From Aurantimicrobium photophilum (GTDB taxonomy: Bacteria > Actinomycetota > Actinomycetes > Actinomycetales > Microbacteriaceae), in the NCBI RefSeq assembly GCF_003194085.1, contig NZ_CP023994.1, forward strand, positions 868,001-932,000: DNA of 64,000 nucleotides, written 5' to 3'. The translations under genes were made by a program, and so were the position numbers. Positions 1-9,983 of the stretch are shown piece after piece. The notes under the pieces are model-generated. The model saw only the letters and a list, made by a program, of their open reading frames with translations, was not told the origin of the DNA and ran no database searches. The first letter of the stretch is position 1; every line of letters begins with the position of its first letter.

Positions 1-1091
<1,091 letters not shown>

Positions 1092-1097
1092 CCTTCA

Positions 1098-1103
1098 AGA
1101 CTA
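1098..1103 (-). promoter_or_regulatory. predicted -10 box of a leaderless promoter for the HAD gene
   Basis: TAGTCT on the minus strand, six bases before the GTG start. No convincing -35 hexamer at 16-18 bp. It is one of a recurring set of TANNNT boxes at this spacing in the window. Confidence 0.5.
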
Positions 1104-1157
1104 CTTGTCAGTAGACCTGAGTATTCTTGTGAGTGAAGTAGAACGGGGTTCCCCACT

Positions 1158-2081
1158 GTGAGTAAAGCACGCAATCCATTCCGAGGACGACTTCTTGTTG
1201 TTGCGTTTGAAGGCTGGAATGACGCCGGTGAGGCTGCTAGTTCGGCTGTTACAACTCTGCAAGAACAACTTGATGTGATTGCTCTCCACACTGTTGATCC
1301 TGAAACGTATTACGACTTCCAGTTCAACCGTCCAACCATTGGTTTTGATGAAGAGGGCAACAGGGCTTTGACCTGGCCAACCTCCATCCTCTACGCACCA
1401 ATGGTTCCGGCAGAACTTGATGAGTCAGTGTCCGAGGATCTACTTTTAGACGTGACCGGAGCAAACGCCAACAACATCTACCTTCTGCAGGGTGTTGAAC
1501 CAAGTCGAAATTGGTTGACTTTTACTAACGAGATTCTTGACATCGCTCTCGCCGCAGACATCTCTGCAATTGTTCTTCTCGGTTCGATGCTCGCTGACGT
1601 TCCTCACACTCGCCCAATTTCTACTTTTGTCTCAAGTGAAAATGCGGCAGTACGACACGAGCTCGATGTTGAACGAAGCACGTATGAAGGACCGGTTGGA
1701 ATCCTCAGTGTGATTGCTGCAGCGGCAGAGGAAGCGGATATTCCCACTGTGGCTATTTGGGCTTCAGTTCCTCACTATGTCCACCAGGGCCCCAGCCCCA
1801 AAGCAACTTTGGCTTTGATCGATAAGTTGGAAGAAATCGTTGACGTTGTCATCCCACGCGGTGAACTCGTGGCTGAAGCAGCCGAATGGGAAGAAAACAT
1901 CAACAAACTTGCTGCGGAAGACGAAGATATGTCTTCCTACATTGCACAGCTCGAGCAGGCACGAGACATGGTCGACTCCCCCGAAGCCACAGGCGAATCA
2001 TTAGCTCAGGAGTTTGAGCGGTTCCTCAGAACAACAGATAAGCCCGACGGCGAGGGCACAGAACCACAAACTGGTCTTTAG
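1158..2081 (+). CDS. PAC2 family protein (proteasome-assembly-chaperone-like)
   Basis: 307 residues from a GTG start. The opening [21 protein letters not shown] and the central [16 protein letters not shown] and SVPHYV segments match the actinobacterial PAC2 family (fold shared with eukaryotic proteasome assembly chaperone 2). The biochemical role in actinobacteria is not established; many Microbacteriaceae keep PAC2 without a proteasome. The C-terminal third is acidic and rich in Glu/Ala and probably helical. It is divergent from the HAD gene across 66 bp and overlaps the convergent uppP stop by four bases. No strong Shine-Dalgarno precedes the GTG. Family assignment is firm, function unknown. 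Confidence 0.88.
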   Translation: MSKARNPFRGRLLVVAFEGWNDAGEAASSAVTTLQEQLDVIALHTVDPETYYDFQFNRPTIGFDEEGNRALTWPTSILYAPMVPAELDESVSEDLLLDVTGANANNIYLLQGVEPSRNWLTFTNEILDIALAADISAIVLLGSMLADVPHTRPISTFVSSENAAVRHELDVERSTYEGPVGILSVIAAAAEEADIPTVAIWASVPHYVHQGPSPKATLALIDKLEEIVDVVIPRGELVAEAAEWEENINKLAAEDEDMSSYIAQLEQARDMVDSPEATGESLAQEFERFLRTTDKPDGEGTEPQTGL

Positions 2082-2902
2082 CCCTGGAGAACTCCTGTAG
2101 CAAGGAGTGCCAGTAGTGTTCCACCCAACAGCAGTCTGTAAACCACGAATGGCCAGAAGCTGTGCTTACCGAGCCAGTTCATCAAGAACGCAATAACGCC
2201 GACACCGACGATAAAGGCAACGACTGTTGCGCCAAAAGTTTCAAAACCGTTGAAGACTTGAGGTTCCTTAAAGCTCTTTGCGAGTTGGTATAGACCACTT
2301 CCAAATACAGCGGGCAGTGCCAAGAGGAACGAATAACGAGCCGCCGCAGTCCGGGAGAACCCCATGAACAAACCTGCTGTAATTGTTCCGCCTGAGCGAG
2401 AAACTCCTGGGATCAAGGAAAGGGCCTGGGCGAAACCAAAAACTATTCCTCGCCCTACCGTCAGCTGTTGCAAGCTCTTCGTTTTCTTACCTACGACATC
2501 TGAAACACCAAGGAGGATGCCAAAGACAATGAGCATTGTGGCAACGATCCACAGAGAACGTAACGTCGTCTCAATCTCGTCTTGGAATACCAAACCCAAC
2601 ACGATGATGGGGATAGAACCTACGATGATCAGCCACCCCATACGTGCATCAGGGTCATTGCGGGGCATTTTTCCGACCAGCGCTAAGGACCAGTGCTTGA
2701 CGATACGAACTAAGTCACGCCAGAAATAGACAACCACTGCGGCTTCGGTTCCCAACTGGGTTATCGCGGTAAACGTTGCACCAGGGTCGCCGCCGTGTGG
2801 AAGAAATTCACCAATGATACGAAGATGAGCAGAGCTAGAAACGGGGATGAACTCCGTAAGTCCTTGAACAAAACCAAGAAATAGTGCCTCGAAAAAACCC
2901 AT
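2078..2902 (-). CDS. uppP: undecaprenyl-diphosphatase (UppP/BacA)
   Basis: Integral membrane enzyme that dephosphorylates undecaprenyl diphosphate to recycle the lipid carrier of peptidoglycan precursors; overproduction gives bacitracin resistance. The family motifs are present: the glutamate-rich [20 protein letters not shown] near the N-terminus and the PGVSRSG motif in the middle, with about eight hydrophobic segments. The frame is open upstream to a GTG at 2935 (ATG at 2932), but the family normally begins right at the MGFFEAL-type sequence, so I chose ATG 2902. None of the starts has a clear Shine-Dalgarno. The C-terminus overlaps the convergent PAC2 gene by four bases. Confidence 0.93.
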   Translation of the reverse strand: MGFFEALFLGFVQGLTEFIPVSSSAHLRIIGEFLPHGGDPGATFTAITQLGTEAAVVVYFWRDLVRIVKHWSLALVGKMPRNDPDARMGWLIIVGSIPIIVLGLVFQDEIETTLRSLWIVATMLIVFGILLGVSDVVGKKTKSLQQLTVGRGIVFGFAQALSLIPGVSRSGGTITAGLFMGFSRTAAARYSFLLALPAVFGSGLYQLAKSFKEPQVFNGFETFGATVVAFIVGVGVIAFLMNWLGKHSFWPFVVYRLLLGGTLLALLATGVLQG

Positions 2903-2953
2903 AAACATGACACTAACTGCCCATTTCTTCATCACATCTGTGCCACGTGAACA

Positions 2954-2982
2954 TTGACCATATTTGTTCGTGCTAATGTTGT
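2954..2982 (+). promoter_or_regulatory. possible promoter of tRNA-Leu
   Basis: TTGACC at 2954-2959 is a good -35. The -10 is unclear: TGTTGT at 2977-2982 has 17-bp spacing but poor sequence, and TAATGT at 2974-2979 is better but too close. Only the -35 is convincing. Confidence 0.35.
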
Positions 2983-3008
2983 CTCTCGGTGGTTAAACAC
3001 CAACACCT

Positions 3009-3091
3009 GCGCGGGTGGCGGAATGGCAGACGCGCTAGCTTGAGGTGCTAGTGTCCGTAAGGACGTGGGGGTTCAAGTCCCCCTTCGCGCA
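3009..3091 (+). tRNA. tRNA-Leu (anticodon GAG)
   Basis: 83-nt class II tRNA. The acceptor stem GCGCGGG pairs with TTCGCGC (two G-T pairs at the inner end). The anticodon stem CTAGC/GCTAG closes the loop TTGAGGT, giving anticodon GAG (reads CUC). A short variable arm (TGTCCGTAAGGACG region) and the T-arm GGGGG-TTCAAGT-CCCCC are clear. The discriminator is A at 3091. CCA is not encoded, so a CCA-adding enzyme must finish it. Confidence 0.95.
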
Positions 3092-3098
3092 CAGAGAA

Positions 3099-3133
3099 AA
3101 GCCCCGGTCGTTGAGACCGGGGCTTCTTTGTTT
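3099..3133 (+). terminator. intrinsic terminator after tRNA-Leu (possibly bidirectional)
   Basis: An 11-bp perfect stem AAGCCCCGGTC/GACCGGGGCTT with a five-base loop, followed by CTTTGTTTG. The LRV gene ends at 3140 on the other strand, so the same hairpin may stop both transcripts. Confidence 0.85.
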
Positions 3134-3139
3134 GTAAAT

Positions 3140-3598
3140 CTATGCCGAGACAAGTTCTTTCTCTGCAAGATCGGCTTTCCATGCCACAAGTTTGCGGACG
3201 GACTCACTCTTGTCTGAGGCAAGTAACTCCATGGTGTCTTGAGGAACAAAGTAGTTCACTGCAACCCAGCTGCGTACTTGCTCACTCTTGTCAGTGGCAA
3301 GGTGACGGAGAATGTCGCAGGGAGTGGTTTCATTGCGAGCAACACAGATACGAACGCCTTCGTTCTTATCTTTAGCCAAAGCCCACATCACCTCTTCTGG
3401 CACATGGTAGCTCAGAGCAACGCTCTCGCGAATCTTGGGGTTCTTATCTTTGGCCATGCTGCGCAAGCGATTGATTTTGCTTTCACCGAACTCAGGACCA
3501 AGGAACTTGGCAACAGCAGTCTCATTAAGTTTCTTGTCTGCTTTGAGGGCATCAAGCTGAGCACGCTGTGCTGGAGTGTTAAATCGTATGCAAGACAT
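3140..3598 (-). CDS. leucine-rich-repeat-variant (LRV)/HEAT-like repeat protein
   Basis: 152 residues. From about residue 45 on, roughly four 24-residue repeats recur with the pattern LAxDKxxxVRxxVAxNxxxPxxxL (for example AKDKNEGVRICVARNETTP and ATDKSEQVRSWVAVNYFVP). This is the LRV pattern first described in an Azotobacter protein: alternating short helices forming a right-handed solenoid. Such proteins usually bind other proteins; no catalytic motif is seen. TACTAT lies seven bases before the ATG and no Shine-Dalgarno is visible, which suggests a leaderless mRNA. It is downstream of the helicase gene on the same strand, with 87 bp between. The partner is unknown. Confidence 0.7.
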   Translation of the reverse strand: MSCIRFNTPAQRAQLDALKADKKLNETAVAKFLGPEFGESKINRLRSMAKDKNPKIRESVALSYHVPEEVMWALAKDKNEGVRICVARNETTPCDILRHLATDKSEQVRSWVAVNYFVPQDTMELLASDKSESVRKLVAWKADLAEKELVSA

Positions 3599-3605
3599 GT
3601 TGAAA

Positions 3606-3611
3606 ATAGTA
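3606..3611 (-). promoter_or_regulatory. predicted -10 box of the LRV gene
   Basis: TACTAT on the minus strand, seven bases upstream of the ATG, without a Shine-Dalgarno in between. No good -35. Confidence 0.4.
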
Positions 3612-3666
3612 CTGCTGACAAACCTTCAAGTAGTTATTGAAACACAACATCTAGGGTGTGTCGCGG

Positions 3667-3684
3667 AAAAATATCGAAGATATT
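3667..3684 (-). terminator. weak possible terminator after the helicase gene
   Basis: AATATC-TTC-GATATT hairpin followed by a short T run on the minus strand, just after the helicase stop codon. The stem is A/T-rich, so it is probably weak. Confidence 0.35.
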
Positions 3685-3685
3685 G

Positions 3686-5476
3686 CTATTTCACGGGCGA
3701 AGAGATGCGGCGACGCATCAGGTCAATACGTGCTTGCAACTGCGCAACTGTTGCCTGAGCCACTGCAGGTCCACCACAGGTTTGGCGAAGTTCGGTATGA
3801 ATAATTCCATGAGGAGTATTCGTTTGCTTACTCCACAGCGCCACCAAAGAGTTGAGAAGTGCCCGCTGTTCTTTCAAGCTGCGGTGTAGGGGTATTGACT
3901 TATTGACTGCAACGTCACTGGAACGGCCAGCGCCGCGTTGAGCTTGACGACGTTGGCGATGGCGCAGGAGATCCGAAATTTGTTCTGGCTCCAAGATGCC
4001 GGGAATTCCAATGAAGTCGAACTCTTCCGGTGAGCCCGGTTCTGCATAGCCGCCAAACTCTTCTCCCTGGAACATCACCATGTCAAAGTTGGCATCGGAA
4101 CCGAGGAACGCATACTCCCCTAGATCGTCTTCAAGAGTGTTTGAGGCAGATTCTTCACGCTGAGCTTGATCGAAGGCATCCATTTCTGGATATTCTTCGT
4201 CACCGGGTGTTGCTCTTCTCTCTAATGCGTGATCTCGTTGAAGCTCTAGTTCCTGAGCAAGTTGCATGAGTTGTGGAACATTGGGGAGAAATACGGTTGC
4301 AGTTTCACCGCGGCGACGTGCCCGCACGAAACGGCCAATCGCTTGCGCAAAGTAGAGCGGTGTTGCAGCACTCGTGGCATAAACACCGACGGCCAATCGG
4401 GGAACATCAACACCTTCAGAAACCATGCGGACGGCAACCATCCACCTAGAAGTATCTGCTGAGAACTCGTCGATCTTCTGTCCGCCACCGGATTCATCGC
4501 TCAGAACTACAGTTGGTTCCTCACCTGTGATTTCGAACAGGACTTTTGCATAGGCGCGGGCATCGTCTTGATCGGTAGCAATGACAAGCCCAGCAGCGTC
4601 GGGTATTGACTGCCTGACTTCAGTAAGCCGATTGTTTGCAGCTTGCATGACCTGGGGTATCCAGTCACCACCTGGATCTAAAGCAGCACGCCAAGCCTGG
4701 GAGGTCACGTCTTTGGTGTTGTCTTGGCCAAGACGAGCTTCCATCTCATCGCCGGCGCGAGTCCGCCAACGCATAGAACCGGCATAGACCATAAACATCA
4801 CAGGTCGAACGACTCCGTCGTGGAGAGCTCGGCCATAGCCATAGTCATAATCAGTCTGAGAGACAAGAACGCCATCACGATCAGGCAAGTACGACACGAA
4901 AGGAATCGGAGCTGTGTCACTGCGGAAGGGGGTCCCAGTCAGAGATAGACGTCTCTCAGCTCGACTAAAGGCAATGCGGAGCGCATCACCCCAACTCAAC
5001 GCATCACCGCCATGATGAACTTCATCCATGATGACCAGAGTTCTGGCCGAATCAGTGAGATCTTGATGAATATGTGCCTTCATCGCAATCTGGGCATAGG
5101 TCACAGCAACCCCATGGAATTGACGACCATGGCGCTTCTGAGCGTTGCTGAAATTCGGGTCGAGGCGAATACCCACCTTATGCGCCGCATCTGCCCATTG
5201 GGTCTTGAGGTGCTCGGTGGGGGTGACAACCGTAATACGGTCAATAGTTCTCCGGCGCAACAGTTCTGTAGCTAGTCGAAGAGCGAATGTGGTCTTTCCC
5301 GCACCAGGTGTCGCTGCAGCGAGAAAATCCTTGGGTTCATTCTGGAAGTAGGCGTCTAACGCCTCAGTTTGCCACGCACGAAGGTTGTCTGCTGTTCCCC
5401 AGGGCGCACGTGCCGGATATGCAGGAGAAAGATGTTCTGCGGCGAACGAGCCAATATGCGTCTGTTCACCGGTCAT
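3686..5476 (-). CDS. DEAD/DEAH-box superfamily 2 helicase
   Basis: 596 residues. Motif I (Walker A) is GAGKTT at residues 58-63, motif II DEVHH at 151-155, motif III TGTPFRSD at about 180-187. Motif VI, QAIGRFVRARRRG, lies in the second RecA domain after VRMVSEGVDVPRL. DEVHH with GTPFRS is the ERCC3/type-III-res-like group common in actinobacteria. It should be an ATP-dependent DNA or RNA translocase. The last 150 residues, after the helicase core, form a charged tail with no recognised domain. It starts with an ATG 34 bases past a TTCTTTCTTAGTAT stretch. No nuclease or methylase gene lies next to it, so a restriction or defence role is not supported. Confidence 0.85.
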   Translation of the reverse strand: MTGEQTHIGSFAAEHLSPAYPARAPWGTADNLRAWQTEALDAYFQNEPKDFLAAATPGAGKTTFALRLATELLRRRTIDRITVVTPTEHLKTQWADAAHKVGIRLDPNFSNAQKRHGRQFHGVAVTYAQIAMKAHIHQDLTDSARTLVIMDEVHHGGDALSWGDALRIAFSRAERRLSLTGTPFRSDTAPIPFVSYLPDRDGVLVSQTDYDYGYGRALHDGVVRPVMFMVYAGSMRWRTRAGDEMEARLGQDNTKDVTSQAWRAALDPGGDWIPQVMQAANNRLTEVRQSIPDAAGLVIATDQDDARAYAKVLFEITGEEPTVVLSDESGGGQKIDEFSADTSRWMVAVRMVSEGVDVPRLAVGVYATSAATPLYFAQAIGRFVRARRRGETATVFLPNVPQLMQLAQELELQRDHALERRATPGDEEYPEMDAFDQAQREESASNTLEDDLGEYAFLGSDANFDMVMFQGEEFGGYAEPGSPEEFDFIGIPGILEPEQISDLLRHRQRRQAQRGAGRSSDVAVNKSIPLHRSLKEQRALLNSLVALWSKQTNTPHGIIHTELRQTCGGPAVAQATVAQLQARIDLMRRRISSPVK

Positions 5477-5519
5477 GATGAACCAATACTAAGAAAGAAT
5501 CGGCGCAATGACTGATCGG

Positions 5520-6326
5520 TCACTCGGTGAGTGCGTATAAAGCGACCGCGCTCGCCGAAGCAACGTTCAATGAATCCACACCGTGCAACATAGGAATGGT
5601 GACGACGGTGTCACATGCCTCTAATGCTTGACGACTGAGGCCATCACCTTCAGAACCGAATACCAGAGCAATTTTCGAACGTGGATTGGACGCAAACTCT
5701 CTGAGCGATACAGCATCATCAGAAAGAGCCATTGCTGCGATGTGAAAACCAGACTCATGAAGAATTTCACGTGCTTCTGGCCATTCAGGCAACCTCGTCC
5801 AGGGAACCTGGAGCACTGTGCCCATAGAAACACGCACAGAACGTCGATACAGCGGATCCGCACATCTGGGAGTGATGAGAACAGCATCAGCACCTAAACC
5901 TGCTACTGCACGGAATATCGCCCCCACGTTCGTGTGATCGACGATGTCTTCCAGCACAACGACGCGAGTGGCATTGGCTAGTAAATCTGGTACTGAAGGA
6001 AGCTCTGGTCGCTGCATCGATGCGAGAGCACCACGGTGCATTTCAAAACCGGTTAATTCCTGAAGCAATTCAGAACTTCCGACATAAATGATGCACTCAG
6101 GGAAATCTGCCACCAGAGGCTCAATGTCAGCTAGCCATTGTTCTTGCAGGAGAACCGAACGCGGAATGTGGCCAGCATTCACAGCGCGTTGAATGACCTT
6201 GCTCGACTCTGCGATGTAGAGGCCACGTTCAGGTTCAGTCACTTTGCGAAGTGCCACATCTGTCAGCGAGACATAATCCTGAAGACCGTTGTGTGAGAGA
6301 TCAGTGATGCGAACAACGGAAGCCAT
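5520..6326 (-). CDS. TrmH/SpoU family RNA 2'-O-methyltransferase
   Basis: 268 residues from the ATG at 6326. An N-terminal SpoU substrate-binding region is followed by the SPOUT domain with its three motifs: VVLEDIVDHTNVGAIFR, LVFGSEGDGLS and IPMLHGVDSLNVASASAVALY, which form the trefoil-knot SAM site. It methylates the 2'-OH of a ribose in tRNA or rRNA; the target cannot be told. The longer frame to 6413 is rejected because it overlaps the divergent sirtuin gene and adds 29 residues with no family match. A helicase gene lies 43 bp downstream. Confidence 0.9.
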   Translation of the reverse strand: MASVVRITDLSHNGLQDYVSLTDVALRKVTEPERGLYIAESSKVIQRAVNAGHIPRSVLLQEQWLADIEPLVADFPECIIYVGSSELLQELTGFEMHRGALASMQRPELPSVPDLLANATRVVVLEDIVDHTNVGAIFRAVAGLGADAVLITPRCADPLYRRSVRVSMGTVLQVPWTRLPEWPEAREILHESGFHIAAMALSDDAVSLREFASNPRSKIALVFGSEGDGLSRQALEACDTVVTIPMLHGVDSLNVASASAVALYALTE

Positions 6327-6387
6327 GAGTTCAGTTTGGCAGTAACTCGAAACATGAACGAAACGAGAGTGTTTTATGCTTGCGGCC

Positions 6388-7254
6388 ATGGCCGCAATTC
6401 TGGAGCACAACACTCATGTCGAAGGCATTGAGTCTTTAGTTGAGCTCATTAATGGCCGCCGTGTTGCCGTACTCACAGGTGCAGGTGTATCCACGGACTC
6501 AGGGATTCCTGATTACCGCGGTAAGGGTGCCTCAAAGCGCACTCCCATGAACATCAGCGATTTCCTCTCCTCCCCCTCGTCTAGGCAGCGCTACTGGGCT
6601 GGTGCTCATGTTGGATGGAAGTCATTTTCTGATGCGCAACCCAACCAGGGGCATCTGGCACTCGCCGCCATGGAACAAGCCGGCATTATCGAAGGCGTTA
6701 TTAGCCAAAATGTTGACGGACTTCATCGCCGTGCTGGAAGTTCACATGTTGTTGATCTTCACGGCAGCTTGGATCGAGTTATTTGTCTCGATTGTGGTCA
6801 GCAGTTTGACCGTTCTGGTGTTGAAAAGAAACTCAGTTTCCTCAACCCTTGGCTTGATGAATTGAGCAATATTGTCCTCGCTCCAGATGGTGACGTGGAT
6901 GTGACCGACTACAGCTCAGTCGAGGTGCCTACGTGTTCAGTCTGTGACGGGATTCTTAAGCCGGACGTCGTGTTTTTCGGAGAATTTGTTCCACCGAAGA
7001 TTTTTTCTGCAGCGACTGGATTAGTAAAACGTGCGGATGTTCTCCTCATTGCAGGATCCTCACTCGCGGTGAATTCGGGAATTCGCCTTCTTGACCAAGC
7101 AAGGCGTCAGCGTATGCCGATTATCATCATCAACCGAGGTGAGACAAAAGGCGATAAGAAAGCTTCCATCAAGTTAGAAGCCGGAACAAGTGATGTCTTG
7201 AGCTCTTTAGCAGTGAGCTTAGGAGCGGGACACCTTTACGAGGACATCGAGTAA
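6388..7254 (+). CDS. NAD-dependent protein deacylase, sirtuin (Sir2/CobB family)
   Basis: 288 residues from ATG 6388 (ATG 6376 in the same frame is an alternative). It carries the NAD-binding motif TGAGVSTDSGIPDYRG, the QNVDGLHRRAG motif with the catalytic His, and the zinc knot CLDC ... CSVC. It also has KPDVVFFGE and the late GSSLAVNSG motif. It removes acyl groups from lysines using NAD, releasing nicotinamide and O-acyl-ADP-ribose. TATGCT lies seven bases before ATG 6388 with no Shine-Dalgarno, which is why that start was chosen. The gene is divergent from the SpoU methyltransferase and overlaps the 3' end of the convergent glycosyltransferase gene by 36 bp. Confidence 0.93.
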   Translation: MAAILEHNTHVEGIESLVELINGRRVAVLTGAGVSTDSGIPDYRGKGASKRTPMNISDFLSSPSSRQRYWAGAHVGWKSFSDAQPNQGHLALAAMEQAGIIEGVISQNVDGLHRRAGSSHVVDLHGSLDRVICLDCGQQFDRSGVEKKLSFLNPWLDELSNIVLAPDGDVDVTDYSSVEVPTCSVCDGILKPDVVFFGEFVPPKIFSAATGLVKRADVLLIAGSSLAVNSGIRLLDQARRQRMPIIIINRGETKGDKKASIKLEAGTSDVLSSLAVSLGAGHLYEDIE

Positions 7255-8304
7255 GTCTGCCGCTGACTTCTTCCAGCTAAACAAGGAAGCTTGTTTTTTG
7301 CACAGTTCCGAAACTTCCGTCCATGTTGCCTCATGAGTGAGTGACGTAATGGCGTCAGCAAATGCTTGCGGATCTTTCACATTCGCAAATAGTGCTGCCT
7401 CTCCCCCAATTTCATGAAATATCGGGATATCTGAAACCACTACTGGTGTTCCTAAGCTCATTGCTTCAACCAAAGGAATACCGAAACCTTCGTCTTTAGA
7501 AGCACTGACTAAAGCTGTCGCATGGGTCAACAGGTCGAAATAGTCCTCATCCGTCGTTCCATTGTGGAAATGAATCTTGGCTTCTGGAGCGAGTGCACTC
7601 AATCGTTGACGATCCTGCTCGGAAATCTGGCTTGTGAGGTGCAGGGTGAAATCAGGAAGGAGAGCAACTGCTTTCACGAGCGTCTCCACGTTTTTGTAGG
7701 GCATGAAAGAGCCCATATAGACCAGCGATTTTATGCGGCTAGCAGCCGGGTTTACGACGATGTCTGATTGTGGTTGATCAGCAGCATTGTGAACGACAAA
7801 CACAGGCTTAGTAGTGAGCTTGTGATCATGAATGAGTTTCTTGGTTGTTTCTGACACAGCAACAACAGCATCACTATGAGCCAGCAACATCTTCTGAGGC
7901 CACCAGGCGGTGTGATACAGACGCCACATCAACCTAATCGGCCAGGAAAACTGACGCGGAGGGGTCGGGTGACTGTAATAAATCAAGTCGTGCACTGTCA
8001 GAACGAGTTTGTATCTGCGCCCTCGAGCGCCAATGGTCTGCATGGGGCTGAAGACGATGTCGGGAGATAGTTTGTTGATCTGCGTCGCAACAAACGGTTC
8101 ACGAGGACTTGTCGGCGAACTTATCAACTCGTAGCTAAGTTCTGGCAACATGCCTAGTTGTTTTTCATCACTGATGAGCATGATGAGCTCATCACCTCGT
8201 TGAGCTGCTAGTGGAGCGAGTTGCTCAACTAGGCGGGCACTAAATCGTGAAATCCCGTCATGATGATCAGTTCGGACATAACGGCAATCAAAAGCAATTT
8301 TCAC
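7219..8304 (-). CDS. glycosyltransferase family 4 (group 1)
   Basis: 361 residues with a GT-B fold. N-terminal FDCRYVRTDHHDGISRFSARL is the acceptor-domain loop, SLVYMGSFMPYKNVETLVKAV starts the donor domain, and the E-x7-E donor site falls at Glu272 and Glu280 in SKDEGFGIPLVEAMSLG. Retaining transferases of this type add sugars to lipid carriers, cell-wall or small-molecule acceptors; the sugar and acceptor are unknown. The start overlaps the stop of the upstream alpha/beta hydrolase by four bases, so the two are in one transcript. The 3' end overlaps the convergent sirtuin gene. Confidence 0.88.
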   Translation of the reverse strand: MKIAFDCRYVRTDHHDGISRFSARLVEQLAPLAAQRGDELIMLISDEKQLGMLPELSYELISSPTSPREPFVATQINKLSPDIVFSPMQTIGARGRRYKLVLTVHDLIYYSHPTPPRQFSWPIRLMWRLYHTAWWPQKMLLAHSDAVVAVSETTKKLIHDHKLTTKPVFVVHNAADQPQSDIVVNPAASRIKSLVYMGSFMPYKNVETLVKAVALLPDFTLHLTSQISEQDRQRLSALAPEAKIHFHNGTTDEDYFDLLTHATALVSASKDEGFGIPLVEAMSLGTPVVVSDIPIFHEIGGEAALFANVKDPQAFADAITSLTHEATWTEVSELCKKQASLFSWKKSAADLLDVLVKVSRS

Positions 8305-9197
8305 GATGCTGCCTTGAGCCCAAGAAAGTCTCGAATATTGCGTGCAGCAAAATCAGGAGCTTCGTAGTGAACAAGGTGCCCCACGCCTTCAACAATTTCA
8401 AGTCGAGTGCCAGGAATACGGGAAGCAAGTAGCTTCTGCTCAGGTAGTGCGGTGATGTCGTCTTTGTCTGCAACCAGCATCATCAGTTCCTGGTGGATAT
8501 CTGGAGCAAATTGAGACACATCATTAGAAACTGATGTTTCGAACGCTTCAAGTACAGAGTCACGTGAGGCAAACAGGCTGAAGTATTGATCATGCTGTTC
8601 GTGAATCCATTGACGCAGATTGGGGTCTTTTGTCTTCGCCATCGTTTCACTCATGACTCGCACAATGGCTTTGTTCTTGAGCAGGGCATAGCCAGATTTC
8701 GCAGGTAATGCTGCTGCGGCTTTGTAATAGAGGACCGCCAGACGAGTCATAAACCCTCGAGGACCCTTGAGAGCATTTGCCGCAATGGGGTTGATCAGAA
8801 TGGCACGCTTATTGGGAAGTCCAGTAGCAAGAGAAGCACCAACAACGATGGAACCGAATGAATGGCCAAGTATGGCCGAACTCTCCGCGTTGAGTGTAGT
8901 GATGAAACCAGAAAGCCAATGGGCATAAGAATTGATATCTGCTCGGCTTGGTAGTGCGTCCGAAATTCCAAATCCGGGAAGATCAGGAATGATGACATGA
9001 ACATCGGCGCCGAGTTCAGCAACTATCGGTTCCAAACCGTGGTGATCGCCGCGAAATCCGTGAATCATGACCAGCTGAACTGGTGATGAAACATCTCCGT
9101 ATTCCCAATAGTGGGTTGTAACTCCATCAACGACGACAGAAGCTTCGACAGTGGGAATCACAGCGAGCTTATGGGCATAAGGAGATACAGCAGGCAT
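8301..9197 (-). CDS. alpha/beta-fold hydrolase
   Basis: 298 residues. Oxyanion-hole HGFRG at 46-50, nucleophile elbow GHSFG with Ser113, an acidic residue in VADKDD, and catalytic His274 in GVGHLVHYEAPD form a full triad. A helical cap lies between residues about 135 and 215. The fold is common to esterases, lipases and epoxide hydrolases, and the substrate is not readable. TACACT stands seven bases before the ATG with no Shine-Dalgarno, so the mRNA is probably leaderless. It is translationally coupled to the following glycosyltransferase. Confidence 0.88.
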   Translation of the reverse strand: MPAVSPYAHKLAVIPTVEASVVVDGVTTHYWEYGDVSSPVQLVMIHGFRGDHHGLEPIVAELGADVHVIIPDLPGFGISDALPSRADINSYAHWLSGFITTLNAESSAILGHSFGSIVVGASLATGLPNKRAILINPIAANALKGPRGFMTRLAVLYYKAAAALPAKSGYALLKNKAIVRVMSETMAKTKDPNLRQWIHEQHDQYFSLFASRDSVLEAFETSVSNDVSQFAPDIHQELMMLVADKDDITALPEQKLLASRIPGTRLEIVEGVGHLVHYEAPDFAARNIRDFLGLKAAS

Positions 9198-9204
9198 TGC
9201 CTCA

Positions 9205-9210
9205 AGTGTA
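9205..9210 (-). promoter_or_regulatory. predicted -10 box of the alpha/beta hydrolase operon
   Basis: TACACT on the minus strand, seven bases before the ATG at 9197; no Shine-Dalgarno lies between. Confidence 0.45.
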
Positions 9211-9252
9211 GGCGCACCGAGGCATAAGCCGGCTCATGTCGGGGGTTCAACC

Positions 9253-9258
9253 TAGAGT
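9253..9258 (+). promoter_or_regulatory. predicted -10 box of the exonuclease gene
   Basis: TAGAGT, seven bases before the GTG at 9266. It argues for the shorter start of the exonuclease over the upstream ATG at 9236. Confidence 0.4.
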
Positions 9259-9265
9259 GATTTAC

Positions 9266-9967
9266 GTGACCAACACTGGATTGCCCGAATGGGCCAACGT
9301 TATTGCCGTATTCGATACAGAGACGACAGGTATCGCTCCAGAAACGACCCGTATCGTTTCTGCGCATGTGAGCGTCCTGAACCCTTATGGCGAAGTGGAA
9401 GACCCCACCAACTGGCTCATTGACTGTGGAATTGATATTCCTGAGCAAGCAACCGCAGTTCATGGCATCACCACCGAGCGCATGCGTGCTGAAGGAGCAC
9501 CCGCAGCAGACAGTATCTACGAAATCTTAACCAAGATTCAGGGTTTTCTTTCTGCAGGTATCGGTGTTGTGGCATACAACGCTGCTTATGACTTCACCAT
9601 CTTGGACCGTGAAGCGAAGCGTTATGGTTTTGATCCTCTTGACGTTCCAGCCCCCATCATCGACCCGCTCATTATTGATAAGCAGGTTGATAAATATCGC
9701 AAGGGTAAGCGCACTCTTGAAGCGGCTGCAGCCCATTACGGTGTTGCCCTCACAGATGCTCACGACGCTTCAGCGGATGCAATTGCAGCTGGTCGTGTTG
9801 CGCAAGCAATCGGAAAGAAATATGCCGCCGATCTGGCATACCCTGCTCGTGAACTGCATGACCTACAGGTCACCTGGGCCAAAGAGCAGGCAGAAAGCTA
9901 TGCGACCTGGCGTCGCAGCCAGAACCTTCCTGTATATCCAGGTGATGGCCTCTGGCCAGTGCGCTAA
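9266..9967 (+). CDS. DnaQ-like 3'-5' exonuclease (DNA polymerase III epsilon-type)
   Basis: 233 residues from GTG 9266 (VTNTGLPEW); the frame is also open from ATG 9236. Exo I DTETTG, Exo II in VVAYNAAYDFTILDREA and Exo III HDASADA with the preceding His make a complete DEDDh exonuclease. It removes nucleotides from DNA 3' ends, as in proofreading or single-strand trimming. It stands alone, not next to a polymerase gene, and is shorter than dedicated actinobacterial DnaQ fusions, so it may be a stand-alone repair exonuclease. It converges on rpmE2 with a shared terminator. Confidence 0.88.
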   Translation: MTNTGLPEWANVIAVFDTETTGIAPETTRIVSAHVSVLNPYGEVEDPTNWLIDCGIDIPEQATAVHGITTERMRAEGAPAADSIYEILTKIQGFLSAGIGVVAYNAAYDFTILDREAKRYGFDPLDVPAPIIDPLIIDKQVDKYRKGKRTLEAAAAHYGVALTDAHDASADAIAAGRVAQAIGKKYAADLAYPARELHDLQVTWAKEQAESYATWRRSQNLPVYPGDGLWPVR

Positions 9968-9983
9968 GCGCACTAAGTTTACG

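Noticed and set aside
3239-3640. 133-residue plus-strand ORF opposite the LRV gene
   Set aside because: Cys- and Ser-rich translation typical of an antisense frame; the repeats on the minus strand are real.
3686-5476. Helicase as part of a defence or restriction island
   Set aside because: The neighbours are housekeeping RNA and repeat-protein genes; no methylase, nuclease or specificity subunit is present.
6327-6413. N-terminal extension of the SpoU methyltransferase
   Set aside because: Overlaps the start of the divergent sirtuin gene and has no family similarity.
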